The notes beneath the pieces are model-generated. The model was not told the origin of the DNA. It worked only from the letters and a program-made list of their open reading frames with translations, and searched no databases. 64,000 bases of DNA from Symsagittifera roscoffensis (Eukaryota; Xenacoelomorpha; Acoela; Convolutidae), in the NCBI RefSeq assembly GCF_963678635.1, contig NC_087063.1, forward strand, positions 40,068,759 to 40,132,758, read 5' to 3'. The position numbers and the translations under genes are program-made. This document shows, piece after piece, positions 47,315-57,993 of this stretch; within the stretch, counting starts at the first letter, position 1; the number at the start of each line of letters is the position of its first letter.

Positions 47315-47686
47315 TCAAAAACACATCGAAAACTGGTTGTTCTCTTTTTGTTTTACGGACTCAAAGTTTAAATCCGATAGACACTCAAGAATTTTGAATT
47401 CATTTTCGCTCTGCGAGTATAATGTCTTCCAGTTAGTGAACTCGAAGTTCATATCTCCCGTGAGTATGACTGATTTACAAATTTCATTATTTGAAAAGGT
47501 CGTGATTTCTTCTATCAGGGATTCAATCACTTCCTCTGGCCACCCATAGGGACTGATTTTGGGGCGAATATATAAACAACATATTACTTTTGATTCATCT
47601 TTTGATTTAACTTTGATTGCAACAAATTCACTTTTTATTTCAAGAAAATTTCGTTCGTGAGGCTTGCTTTTAACCGCTATGAGCAC
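47315..47686 (-). pseudogene. LINE endonuclease fragment (minus strand)
   Basis: An open 123-codon frame. It contains VICCLYIRPKISPYGW (YRPP-like block) and SVILTGDMNFEFTNWKT (GDFN block with the catalytic Asp and Asn), followed by ILECLSDLNFE. These are the central blocks of the exonuclease/endonuclease/phosphatase fold that LINEs use to nick target DNA. The C-terminal DH and SDH blocks are lost or out of frame downstream. Confidence 0.8.
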
Positions 47687-48084
47687 TCCTCCATGTTTAG
47701 AATTGTGATTTTCACTAGTTCTATCATTTCAAAGAATCTTGTAGTCATTCAGAAAAAGGCTCTCGTCATTGGTTAGCCATGTCTTTGTTAAACAACGGAT
47801 GTCCAAAATATTTTCTATTGCTAAACAATTAGCAAAGTTTGAGCGTCGGTTTAGGCCCAGCAAACAACTGACATTGAAAATAAAAACACTCTTTTTGCGA
47901 GTTTAGTCATACAATTGAGTTATTTTCATTTGGTTGGTTTTAAAATCAGCCGAATATTTGTTCTTCTGCTGCTGCAATTTGAGGTTACGTATTCTTATTT
48001 CACTTGCTTTGATACCATTAGTTATCAATTCTCTGCGTTTTTGCAGAAGGTCGTTTTCAACAGCTTGTTCATCTGGATTTAATT

Positions 48085-48790
48085 AATTGTTTATAAAACG
48101 GGTGTTTTGTAGTCTTTCATTTTGCTAAGTGAAAAGAGTATTAGCCATTTCGCATAGTCACTGTCAATCCTGACAATTAGGGTGCAATTTCTGCTTTCAA
48201 TAAATTTTCGTAGTCGTTTTTTGTCAGTAACATTGCAAGTTACTTTCAAGTGTTTCGTGACCCTTTTCACTTTCTTGAGATCATGTTCGTATCTTTCACG
48301 GATATTGTTTGTTTTCAGTTCGAGGATGCCTCGAAACCTTATTCCAACAAAATTTTCATGATTTGCTGGTTTTTTGGCTCTATGCATTTGCTTATTTGTG
48401 GGTTTTGGTTCGGAAGGAGGTGCTGAGTAGCCAATTTTTCATCCAATTTCTTTTTTATTTCTTTTTTTTTCGAGTAATTATCGATAACTTATTATTTTTG
48501 ATTTCGATTCTCATTTCTTCAACTTCTTGTTTTAGTCCTTTTACTTCAGTGTTCTCTCTGAAGTTTGCGATATGTTCAAACAAGGCATTTTTTTTCGATC
48601 TATACAGCTTTGGCATATTAGAAAAATGTTATTAAGAAGGCCACTAATACTGATTATGATATCTTGAGTTAGGCCAGTGCGTTTAGGAGTTAAATGCTTG
48701 CAATCACCGCAGGCTACACAAGGAAAGATAGCTGTATTGTTATCAAAATTCGTTCAGCAGATTTTACATCGACAAGGTTTTGGGAGGTCC
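48085..48790 (-). pseudogene. LINE ORF1 relic with Cys-rich finger (minus strand)
   Basis: Reading down from about 48770: CRCKIC, FPCVACGDCKHLT and ICQSCIDRK give a CxxC...CxxC...CxxC finger of the PHD-like type seen in LINE ORF1. A coiled-coil-like stretch follows (GLKQEVEEMRIEIKNN). Then comes an open 98-codon segment (48387-48091) rich in Lys and Arg, including VGIRFRGILE and TKHLKVTCNVTDKKRLRKF, which resembles the ORF1 RNA-binding region. Stops break the frame near 48770 and 48440. Confidence 0.65.
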
Positions 48791-49049
48791 TTTTTTTCGC
48801 TACTCATTTTGCCGATTTTTGGAATTGAAATTTTCATTTGTATAACTTTGGCAGATTTTTTTTATTGTTATGTTCTAATAAGTTGATGTGTTCAAAGCGA
48901 GTAGAGTAAAAAAGAATAAAAAAAGAGTAAAAAATGAGTAAAAACCTTGATCTCGGCAGTAAACCTTGATCTATATTTTTTCTCTACTGGAATTACTTGA
49001 TATTATATCGGTAGAAAGGAAATAGAAAGAGCGTGGCCTCAGTACGGGG

Positions 49050-49715
49050 AACTATGACTTTCTAACCGGAGAATGAACCGCGTCTACAACCGCTCTGACG
49101 GGAACACTCGAAGATTTCGGGTTGCTTATTGCTTGCAAACGTACTCGTATAAAATACCTTTTTTTCAAAACTGACACCATATTTCCTTTTCTTTTGTCGT
49201 TTATATGAACGTTGCCTTTATCTGATAGTTGAGCACTAGACAAACTTGCATCTGCTAAAGCACGAAAAGCCCAATCGTAGTTTTCGAATTGTTATTTCAA
49301 TTTCCTGTATCTGTCAAATGACGAATTAGTTCGTGATCTTGATAGGTGGCTTTATATTTTCAAGCTCGTGTTCGGGGGAAAATCGTGGTGGGATACCAAA
49401 TACAAAAAATTTCTCCGTTACTTCTAAAAGGGTATTAGCTAGTTCACATATGCTATCGACAATTTTTTGCAATTGAAAACTGAGATGGCAAGTATCCGTC
49501 GTGTAGGTCGTTTCCACCAATGAATAAGGCAATTCGATCGTTTTTGCCTGCTGGTGGTAGGAATTATTGGACGTGTCGAACCCCAGCACCAGGTAGGGAC
49601 AGAATATTGATCTCAAGGTAGTTGATATACTTCACCTGAGAGTTTCCGAGAAAAAAATATCCATTGTGGGATGATTTGAAAACGTGATGTCTCATTTAAA
49701 CATTAACGCAGGTCT
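49050..49715 (-). pseudogene. SGNH-hydrolase (esterase-like) relic
   Basis: Read on the minus strand: YFFLGNSQVKYI (block I, Ser kept), ILSLPGAGVRHV (block II Gly), IALFIGGNDLHDG (block III GxND), FFVFGIPPRF, then LSDKGNVHIND (block V-like). The blocks lie in two or more frames with stops between. The pattern matches the SGNH/GDSL esterase fold, found in ORF1 of CR1/L2-type LINEs and in some other retroelements. It is closely similar in motif wording to the plus-strand SGNH frame at 57970-58527. Confidence 0.72.
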
Positions 49716-50293
49716 CTAAAAACCTTCCACTGAAGGTACTCCACAGCTTGCGTTTGAAGACATTTGACACGAAACAATCTATTTAATAAGTCCGTTTAAT
49801 AATATTTTGTTAAACAGAAGATGTTTACTTAACCTTAATAATTAGATTTAAAAAATAATCATTATACTCAAACAAATTAATTTACAAAGATTATATTTAA
49901 AATCAAGAAGTATTTATAATCTTTACTTTGTAGGGTAGACTTTCAGTAGTTATTGATTTTACCCTTCGTCTATCCTCTTCTTGGTCATTTTGGTTCCTTA
50001 TAAAACTTGACGATGTTGTGTAAAAACTTGATTTGGGAGAAATTAATTCTTTTGCAGTTTTTCCTAAGCGACTTTTTATAAGATGCTGAAATACAAACCC
50101 TTCATCAGGATAACAGGGTTTCTTTGCTCCAACCTAACTGTAGGTTCAGACGTGGTAGGTTTGCTTACAGGTGTTGGAGGAGTAAAATTTGAAGCTCGTC
50201 CACTGGGTTGGGTGCCGGTGCAAAACATGGCGAGTATTTATCCGCTCCAGTGATGGCTTATTGTCTACCTGCACTTCCACTCACTGAGGCGTC
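49716..50293. other. No gene recognised
   Basis: AT-rich DNA between the SGNH relic and the duplicated retroelement. No motif is supported on either strand. Confidence 0.45.
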
Positions 50294-50835
50294 GCAATTT
50301 CGGTCACAATTCCTTCTCCCTTGACCAGAATAAACAATACTTCTCCAAGCGTATAAAACTATTTTCCAATAGAACGCGTTGAATTATATGGTGAAGCTCA
50401 CCATTGTAACTTTAATTTCGACCATTTCCTCGTCAATTATTTCGACCATTTACTACGAGGAATGCGTAAGCTTCACATAGCAACTTTGAAGAAGTGTTTT
50501 AAATTGTTCATAAAGCCATGTTGTTCATAAAACCGCTCATAAACTTTTTAAATCAGTAAATTACAAAATGGCCCTTCTGTTTAGGTACGGTCGTACACAA
50601 GCTGGATAGGGCCCATACCAGCATTATATAAATACATCAAAAAACAATATTGCAGGAATTAAGACAATTTAGCATTTAATGCATTGTCATTAAAGATATT
50701 TACTTCAACCGTCCCTTCTCTACAACAGCACTAATTGAACTGTCTATAATTGAATCTGCAACCCTGTATACAAAGGATAGCGCTCCTGAGCAGCGCAAAG
50801 CTTATCTTAGTTCTCATATAGTTTATTGTTTCTGC

Positions 50836-51321
50836 TTAGCTTTCATGCCTTTTTTCACTAAGTTTTTCAGCTATGCGCTGCATTGTCCGAGTAGCTGCTG
50901 GTCCGGCACCCCCAGTGTAACCAAAAATGAGCGGGCAGAAGCTTCTCTGTTCGACTTGTCGAACTCTCTGTTGGTATTTTGAGTTTTTTAGTGATTCGTG
51001 GTACTTATAGGCGTCTTTCAGCAGTCTTCGTGAAATTTTTGCGTGCGGGTTGAAGACTTTGACATCAAAGAAGGTTCGGCTAAACCTTGAGCCCCATAAT
51101 TCATTTGCTTTTACATCTAGCCGAGCGTCTTCATCAGTTGTGGTTGAATTGTTGACAAATCTCACGCCTTGCAACGACAGAAGTTTCGGCTCGATTTGAA
51201 CATCAAAGCAAACCTCGCTCATGAGGGTGGCAAAACTATCACTTATTTCGTTATACCTCATGTGGGTGTGTCTTTGCTTAGTGAAAGGCGTGGGTAAGGT
51301 CAAAAGATTGACCGCAAGCAC
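50836..51321 (-). pseudogene. C-terminal nuclease-like domain of retroelement ORF, unit A
   Basis: 161 open codons continuing the RT protein after a 2-bp frameshift near 51310. The core is DARLDVKANELW followed about 8 residues later by RTFFDVKVFNPHA, then a Lys-rich helix and SFCPLIFGYTGGAG. The RLD...FFDVK arrangement (Asp69, Asp86, Lys88) resembles a PD-(D/E)xK nuclease core, which would fit a target-cutting role. I recall similar C-termini on RT proteins in cnidarian and other marine invertebrate genomes, but cannot verify that here. The nuclease assignment is inference. Confidence 0.6.
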
Positions 51322-52259
51322 ATATATCGATTTTCTGTTTTATTCAGGTTAAAATTATATCTACTAAGAGGCAGTGCGTTTAAACAGTTTGAGGCTCCTT
51401 TTTCGGAGGCCAGCTCAAATTCGTATTTTTCATTGTCGCTCAAGTTGTTCAAAACGTTAGTTCTTTTTTGGTTTGTTCTTTCAGTTTTAAGTATTTTAAT
51501 TTTTGTAAAGATTTTTTCTTGCTCAGATATAGCTGTTAATGGGCCGTATGTGTCTAGGACTGACGACGTTTTAAATGACCATTCTAAGAAATTTTCATAG
51601 CTAGAAAATAGGTTGATATTTAGACCACCCAATTTCAGTGGCAAAGAAGCGATGTCTCTAAATTGATGGCTGATATTATCTTTACCAATTAAATTTGGAA
51701 AGTGATTTTCCTGCAGCATCTTTTCGCAGGCATACATGTTTTCTGTGATTATGGGGTTAGTTCTAGCTAAAAACGATAAATTTTCTTGTAGCCCTTTGGT
51801 GTAACAGGAGTACACGTTTTGTGGTGATGTTTTCGCGATCTTGCCTAGTTTTTTCAGTATTTTATTATGTTTTTCTAACCTAGTTTCTAAGAAAGTTTTA
51901 GTTTCAGTCTCGGGTCCTATGACAGAACCAAGTACTCTGACCCCCTTCTTCATTTCAATTTCATTATTTTTGAATTTTTTTATCGCTTCATTGTATTTTT
52001 CATCTTTTACAATGAGCTGGCATTTCGATGCCTTTACATGATATCCAAAATATTTTCCGTGTTTGATAATGTTGTGAAGAACTCTCCCCAGGCTTTTGAA
52101 ATTTCCAACTGCGTTCCCATCGTCTACATACTTTTTCTGTGTTAGGCTGCTATCGCTGACTAGTTCTATTAAAGGTAAAGTGGATAGACCATACATTGCC
52201 ATTGCCAATGAGTCTCCTTGTGTGGTTACTTCTCCAGATAGGATTACTTTTTTATTCAC
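51300..52259 (-). pseudogene. Reverse transcriptase palm, thumb and connection, unit A
   Basis: A 319-codon open frame. GEVTTQGDSLAMAMYGLS is motif B, KKYVDDGNAVG is motif C with intact YVDD (52119-52130), and RVLGSVIGPETE with LPLKLGGLNI follow as the usual later blocks. Motif A lies upstream in another frame (see the N-terminal entry). The TTQGD and LGGLxI signatures set this RT apart from the CR1/Jockey RTs elsewhere in the window. The frame is the longest in the window after the receptor exon. Confidence 0.85.
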
Positions 52260-52339
52260 AAAGAGTTTGATTGGATTAGAGTATGAGTTCTGTATTGCGG
52301 GTAGTCTCGAAGGACATACATTTGCAATGTTTTTTAAAG

Positions 52340-52918
52340 CCAGGTTCCGGTTTGTTTAAGGAGTTAAATGCATTTTAAGCGTCTATCAGTAATATTGCAT
52401 CGGAATCTGTTTTCTCGTATTGCTTCCTTAGCGTATGAATTGCATATTCAATGCCACATTTTTGGCCAAGGCACAGTTGGTAATTCAATCCGAGTACCAA
52501 AGTTCGCTTTTTAAGCACTTAGTGATCGTTCTACCTATTTTTCTGCGGATGACTTCGCCTATACCAATTGGCCTAACTCCTGGGTTTTATCAAGTGGAAT
52601 TAGTCGACAGGCATTATATTGTTCAAGAAGTTCATGACTTAGTATTTCTGTCGATATTTTTTGTGCGAGTTTGGCTAGTGTCTTTGATATTTCAACTGAC
52701 TGTTGACCAAAGTGAGTTGGTATGCGTCTCCACTCATTTGCATCCAGACATGAGGGTCCATGAGAACCATGTGTTGTCATGGCAGCCTTCCTTATTTTCT
52801 GGGCGTTTATTTGGTCGAATGTGGATGAGTGGAAAAAGGTTGTATCTTCGGAGCATGATGTTATATAGTCGCTGTTTACTGTCTCCACGTGAGGGTTTCT
52901 CGATGAGGACTTGCTCAA
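52340..52918 (-). pseudogene. Reverse transcriptase N-terminal region and motif A, unit A
   Basis: The 119-codon frame (52918-52559) holds KIRKAAMTTHGSHGPSCLDA, EWRRIPT and ACRLIPLDKTQ, the N-terminal signature of this RT family. After a frameshift PIGIGEVIRRKIGR follows near 52540. Motif A reads ILLIDA-stop-NAFNSLNK (52355-52402), with a Ser codon changed to TAA. The element is therefore inactive as it stands. Confidence 0.78.
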
Positions 52919-53305
52919 CAGTTGTTTCCCCGAGTGTTTCCTCGAGTGAGAGAGCTCCCTTGGAGGTATCAGTTAACTTAGCAATAGCACTCGATAAGTT
53001 TCCGGTGCTGATTAGTATATTAAATTGCTGTGCTTCAGCTTCTACTGTCTTTTTCTTACTCTTTGCTAAGCGCTATAGTTTTGGAGTTCGATCATCACTC
53101 TCCGATTTGGTTTTACATAGCATGAAGTGAGGAAATATCATTGTTGCGTGCATCGCGTATGTGTTTTATTGTGTTTCAATTAACGAGTTGAGGGTTCTAT
53201 TTAGAGTTTATATAAAGTTAAACCCAATTCTGTTTTTTTTTGCGAGGATCATGAAGATTGGTTTCCAGTGCACTACTTGGCTGTAGATTTGTCTTATTGG
53301 GTCTT

Positions 53306-53600
53306 TTAGTTCAAGTGGGGTTTTGACCAGGGGTCGGGTGTGGCTGTTATAGTTTCGTTGCTGTTTGCAATGATAGGATTTTGATCATTAGTCGAAAGAG
53401 CTTGAATGTCAGTTGTAGTGTTTTCTGTAATCGAGGAGGTGCAGCGAATGCAGCTGAAATTTTCGTCGTGGTTGCTGGCTCGGTTAAGGCCGCTGAATTT
53501 TACATGCATATAGGCTGCGCATGTTGTGCACCATCATATTCCACCGCCGCGTAGGTTCTTGTTACAAATGATACAATGTGTTTGAGCGGACTTTATTTGA
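53306..53600 (-). pseudogene. PHD-like zinc finger region of retroelement ORF, unit A
   Basis: CIICNKNL, then WCTTCAAYMHVKFSGL, then FSCIRC gives CxxC...CxxC...H...CxxC, the order of a PHD-type finger, with one Cys (after HVK) replaced by Phe. A stop interrupts the loop between the first two pairs. It is followed by a Ser/Thr/Asn-rich linker leading to the RT N-terminus. PHD-like fingers with esterases are known in CR1-type LINE ORF1 proteins. Confidence 0.65.
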
Positions 53601-53623
53601 GGAGGAACGGTATCGTCAGATTA

Positions 53624-54171
53624 TCAAGAGAATTTATAAATTATATAATCAAGAAAATTTGTAAAGATTTCATTACCAAAGAACCTGAAGTGGATGCCGT
53701 CTCGGCAGAATATTTGAGGGGTTAGATTTAAGTTAAGATTTGGCGAAACAATGAGTGTGTGTGGTTGAACAATTTTTTCTAATGAAGTTAAACAGCACGT
53801 GGTTATGAATGTAGAGTTTGCAATTAACGTCATTGTTATTGGAGTTTTGGATTGTTTTGGGGATAATTAGGGTTTTGGGCTGAAACTTGTTTGTATTTAA
53901 ATTGATTAAGTTTTTCCATTTTTTGCTCAACTTCTCGTGGATGCAGCCTATTATCATTAAAACCGGCGATAATGGTAACTGTATTAAGGCGCTTTGGTCT
54001 GTATTGTAAAACAGTTTGAAACAGATCTTGGAGTGTGGCGCCGCGGTAAGAGAAAATTTTAGATTTTACTGGAAATGGTTTGATGTAATGATGTCTCAAG
54101 TATTGTGTGGAAGGTCTCCAATGGGAGGATTTTAGAAACAAGATTTTTTGACTGGATACTCGAGGTTTCAT
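53624..54171 (-). pseudogene. SGNH-hydrolase frame, minus strand, unit A
   Basis: Begins MKPRVSS. ILFLKSSHWRP fits block I (Ser kept, GDS altered), FSYRGATLQDLF block II, TIIAGFNDNRL block III (GxND). After a frameshift near 53850, CRDGIHFRFFG is block V (DxxH). All catalytic-type residues are still readable, but not in one frame. It starts within about 10 bp of the oppositely oriented plus-strand SGNH frame and points toward the PHD finger and RT. Confidence 0.72.
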
Positions 54172-54690
54172 ATATTCAAGTAAGCACCAAAAAAGTACCT
54201 ATTCCTTGCGGATTCTCAAGCGAGATTCCTAGAAGCCGGAAATCGCAACATCTTGTCGCTCCCTGGGGCTAGCATCAGACACTTTTCGACAATAATCCAC
54301 TAGCAGGTCGCTTTGAAATCATCATACTTTTCATTGGAGAAAACGACCTCTTTGACGGTTTCGAGCCCTCGTCGAAGACTCCGCAAAAAATTGCGCAAGA
54401 TCTGATAGAACTTGCTGATTTTGACCGCCAGAGAACCCGCAGCAGCGTCTTTGTCTTGGCAATTCATGATCGCGACGAACATAGAGAAAGAGCGAGCGTA
54501 ACGAACGATATCGTCAAGCAAGAGCAGAAAGAAAATCTCCCAGATTCAAACAAAAAACTGAGTGGAAATATCGAAGTGTCAGCAGTTTCACGTCTGGCAG
54601 ACGCTATTTCAAATTAGATAAAATTCACCTCAACATGGACGGTCTGAACAACGTCAAAAAATCTAGTCAAAGAAAAAATTTTGTATTTGA
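54165..54690 (+). pseudogene. SGNH-hydrolase frame, plus strand, unit A (broken)
   Basis: Corresponds to the intact 57970-58527 frame. YLFLADSQARFLEAG (block I) and ILSLPGASIRH (block II) are intact. Frameshifts follow, GGND has become GEND, and a stop occurs near 54297. The block V sequence (LDKIHLNMDG) is still present about 54615-54645. It is a dead copy. Confidence 0.78.
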
Positions 54691-55290
54691 AATACAAAAA
54701 ATAATTGAACGACGCAGGAAACACGAAAGTTGTCAACTGCAAAACAAGCAACTTCGGTCACAATTTCTTCTCCCTTGACCAGAATAAACAATACGTCTCC
54801 AAGCGTATGAAACCATTTTCCAATTGAACGCGTTGAATTATATGGTGAAGCTCACCATTGTAACTTTAATTTCGACCATTTCCTCGTCAATTATTTCGAC
54901 CATTTACTACGAGGAATGCGTAAGCTTCACAGAGCAACTTTGAAGAAGTGTTTTATATTGTTCATAAAGCCATGATGTTCATAAAACCGCTCATAAACTT
55001 TTTAAATCAGTAAATTACAAAAAAGGCCCTTCTGTTTAGGTACGGTCGTACACAAGCTGGATAGGGCCCATACCAGCATTATATAAATACATCAAAAAAC
55101 AATATTGCAGGAGTTAAGTCAATTCAGCATTTAATGCATTGTCATTAAAGATAATTACTTCAACCGTCCCTTCTCTACAACAGCACTAATTGAATTGTCT
55201 ATAATTGAATCTGCAACCCTGTATACAAAGGATAGCGCTCCTGAGCAGCGCAAAGCTTATCTTAGTTCTCATATAGTTTATTGTTTCTGC

Positions 55291-55716
55291 TTAGCTTTCA
55301 TGCCTTTTTTCACTAAGTTTTTCAGCTATGCGCTGCATTGTCCGAGTAGCTGCTGGTCCGGCACCCCCAGTGTAACCAAAAATGAGCGGGCAGAAGCTTC
55401 TCTGTTCGACTTGTCGAACTCTCTGTTGGTATTTTGAGTTTTTTAGTGATTCGTGGTACTTATAGGCGTCTTTCAGCAGTCTTCGTGAAATTTTTGCGTG
55501 CGGGTTGAAGACTTTGACATCAAAGAAGGTTCGGCTAAACCTTGAGCCCCATAATTCATTTGCTTTTACATCTAGCCGAGCGTCTTCATCAGTTGTGGTT
55601 GAATTGTTGACAAATCTCACGCCTTGCAACGACAGAAGTTTCGGCTCGATTTGAACATCAAAGCAAAACTCGCTCACGAGGGTGGCAGAGTTATCACTTA
55701 TTTCGTTATACCTCAA
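55291..55716 (-). pseudogene. Nuclease-like C-terminal domain, unit B
   Basis: 141 codons nearly identical to residues 21-161 of the unit A domain, including DARLDVKANELW and RTFFDVKVFNPHA. The shared 2-bp frameshift upstream separates it from its RT (55760-56275), as in unit A. Confidence 0.65.
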
Positions 55717-55759
55717 GTGGATGTGTCAACCCTTCGCTTAGTGAAAGGCGTGGGAAAGG

Positions 55760-56275
55760 TCAAAAGATTGACCGCAAGCACATATATCGATTTTCTGTTT
55801 TATTCAGGTTAAAATTATATCTACTAAGAAGCAATGCATTTAAACAGTTTGAGGCTCCTTTTTCGGAGGCCAGCTCAAATTCGTATTTTTCATTGTCGCT
55901 CAAGTTGTTCAAAACGTTAGTTCTTCTTTGGTTTGTTCTTTCAATTTTAAGTATTTTAATTTTTGTAAAGACTTTTTCTTGCTCAGATATAGCTGTTAAT
56001 GGGTCGTATGTGTCTAGGACTGACGACGTTTTAAATGACCATTTTAAGAAATTTTCATAGCTAGAAGGTAGCTTTATATTTAGACCACCCAATTTCAGTG
56101 GCAAAGAAGCGATGTCTCTAAATTGATGGCTGATATTATCTTTACCAATTAAATTTGGAAAGTGATTTTCCTGCAGCATCTTTTCGCAGGCATACATGTT
56201 TTCTGTGATATTGGGGTTAGTTCTAGCTAAAAACGATAATTTTTCTTGTAGCCCTTTGGTGTAACAGGAGTACAC
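55760..56275 (-). pseudogene. RT C-terminal region, unit B
   Basis: 171 codons matching the C-terminal half of the unit A RT (SCYTKGLQEKLSFLARTNPN, LPLKLGGLNIKLPSS). The frame breaks near 56280-56340. The palm region with YVDD is missing, because the copy ends at about 56610 in CTGTGTTAGGCTG. Confidence 0.75.
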
Positions 56276-56613
56276 GTTTTGTGGTGATGTTTTCGAGATC
56301 TTGCCAAGTTTTTTCAGTATTTTATTATGTTTTTTCTAACTGAGTTTCTAAGAAAGTTTTACATTCAGTCTCGGGTCCTATGACAGAACCAAGTACTCTG
56401 GCCCCCTTCTTCATTTCAATTTCATTATTTTTGAATACTTTTATCGCTTCATTGTATTTTTCATCTTTTACAATGAGCTGGCATTTCGATGCCTTTACAT
56501 GATATCCAAAATATTTTCCGTGTTTGATAAGTTGTCAAGAACTCTCCGCAGGCTTTTGAAATTTCCGACTGCGTTCCCATCGTCTACATACTTTTTCTGT
56601 GTTAGGCTGTTAT

Positions 56614-57500
56614 TTAGCCATGTTTAGCTTTCATTAAGGTCAAAAGATTGGGTAAGGTCAAAAGATTGACCGCAAGCACATATTGATTTTCTGTTTTAAT
56701 CAGGTTAAAATTATATCTACTAAGAGGCAATGCATTTAAACAGTTTGAGACTCCTTTTTCGGAGGCCAGCTCAAATTCGTATTTTTCATTGTCGCTCAAG
56801 TTGTTCAAAACGTTAGTTCTTTTTTGGTTTGTTCTTTCAGTTTTAAGTATTTTAATTTTTGTAAAGATTTTTTCTTGCTCAGATATAGCTATTAATGGGC
56901 CGAATGTGTCTAGGACTGACGACGTTTTAAATGACCATTCTAAGAAATTTTCATTGCTAGAAGGTAGCTTGATATTTATACCACCCAATTTTAGTGGCAA
57001 GGAAGCGATGTCTCTAAATTGATGGCTGAAATTATCTTTACCAAATAAATTTGGACTGTGGTTTTCCTGCAGCATCTTTTTGCAGGCATACATTTTTTCT
57101 GTGATATTCGGGTCAGTTCTAGCTAAAAACGATAATTTTTCTTGTAGCCCTTTAGTGTAACAGGAGTACACGTTTTGTGGTGATGTTTTCGCGATCTTGC
57201 CAAGTTTTTCAGTATTTTTTTATGTTCCTCTAACTGAGTTTCTAAGAAAGTTTTACATTCAATCTCGGGTCCTATGATAGAACCAAGTACTCTGGCCCCC
57301 TTCTTCATTTCAATTTCATGATTTTTGAATACTTTTATTGCTTCATTGTATTTTTCATCTTTTACAATGAGCTGGCATTTCGATGCTTTTACATGATATC
57401 CAAAATATTTTCCGTGTTTGTTAATTTTGTCAAGAACTCTTCGCAGGCTTTTGAAATTTCCGACTGCGTTCCCATCGTCTACATACCTTTTCCTTCTCAA
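56614..57500 (-). pseudogene. Extra RT segment (copy C) inside unit B
   Basis: Two overlapping frames (57500-57123 and 57171-56614) cover KRYVDDGNAVG (motif C) through LPLKLGGINIKL to ENQYVLAVNLLTL. They are split by a frameshift near 57205. Unlike units A and B, this copy lacks the 2-bp insertion after ENQY, so it keeps the ancestral reading across that point. It joins minus-strand SGNH sequence abruptly at about 57495. Confidence 0.78.
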
Positions 57501-57993
57501 AGAACGAGAAGTAGATGCCGTCTCGGGAGAATGTTTGAGGGGTTAGATTTAAGTTAAGATTCGGCGAAACAATGAGTGTGCGTGGTTGAGCAAGTTTTTT
57601 TAATGAAGTTAAACAGCACGTGGTTATGAATGTATAGTTTGCAATTAACGTCATTGTTATTGGAGTTTTGGATTGTTTTAGGGATAATTAGGGTTTTGGG
57701 CTAAAACTTGTTTGTATTTAGGTTGATTAAGTTTTTTTCCACTTTTGCTCAACTTCTCGTTGATGCAGCCTATTATCATAAAACTCGGCGATAATGGTAA
57801 TTGTATTAAGGCGTTTTGGTCTGTATTGTAAAACAGTTTCAAACAGATCTTGGTTTGTGGCGCCGCGGTAAGAGCAAATTGTAGATTTTACTAGAAATGG
57901 TTTGATATAATGATGTCTTAAATATTGTGTGGAAGGTCTCCAATGGGAGGATTTTAGAAACAAGGTTTTATGACTGGATATTCGAGGTTTCAT
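57500..57993 (-). pseudogene. SGNH-hydrolase frame, minus strand, unit B (degraded)
   Basis: Same start and block I/II wording as unit A (TLFLKSSHWRP, CSYRGATNQDLF). Block III GFND has become AEFYDN, and the block V His is Tyr (RDGIYFSFF), so the catalytic-type residues are gone as well as the frame. Confidence 0.7.

Larger units (their letters stand above)
45410..48890 (-). mobile_element. LINE (CR1/Jockey-like) on the minus strand
   Basis: Read on the minus strand from about 48890, the element shows ORF1 with a Cys-rich finger and basic domain, then endonuclease, then RT with an intact YADD codon set, then the C-terminal region, which is cut at about 45410 by the junction with repeat B. 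Many stops are present. It belongs to the same broad group as the plus-strand LINEs but is not a close copy. Confidence 0.82.
50294..54745. mobile_element. Retroelement unit A of a head-to-tail duplication
   Basis: Both units begin with ...TTCGGTCACAATTxCTTCTCCC and end with ...AAGTTGTCAACTGCAAAACA. Unit A reads, on the minus strand from about 54171: SGNH hydrolase, PHD-like finger, RT, nuclease-like C-terminus. From about 54165 a second SGNH hydrolase reads away on the plus strand. It is 4.45 kb long and frames are broken. The RT family cannot be named with certainty. Confidence 0.75.

Noticed and set aside
52435-53130. 231-codon plus-strand frame
   Set aside because: It is antisense to the RT N-terminal region, whose family motifs are on the minus strand. 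The frame shows no domain.
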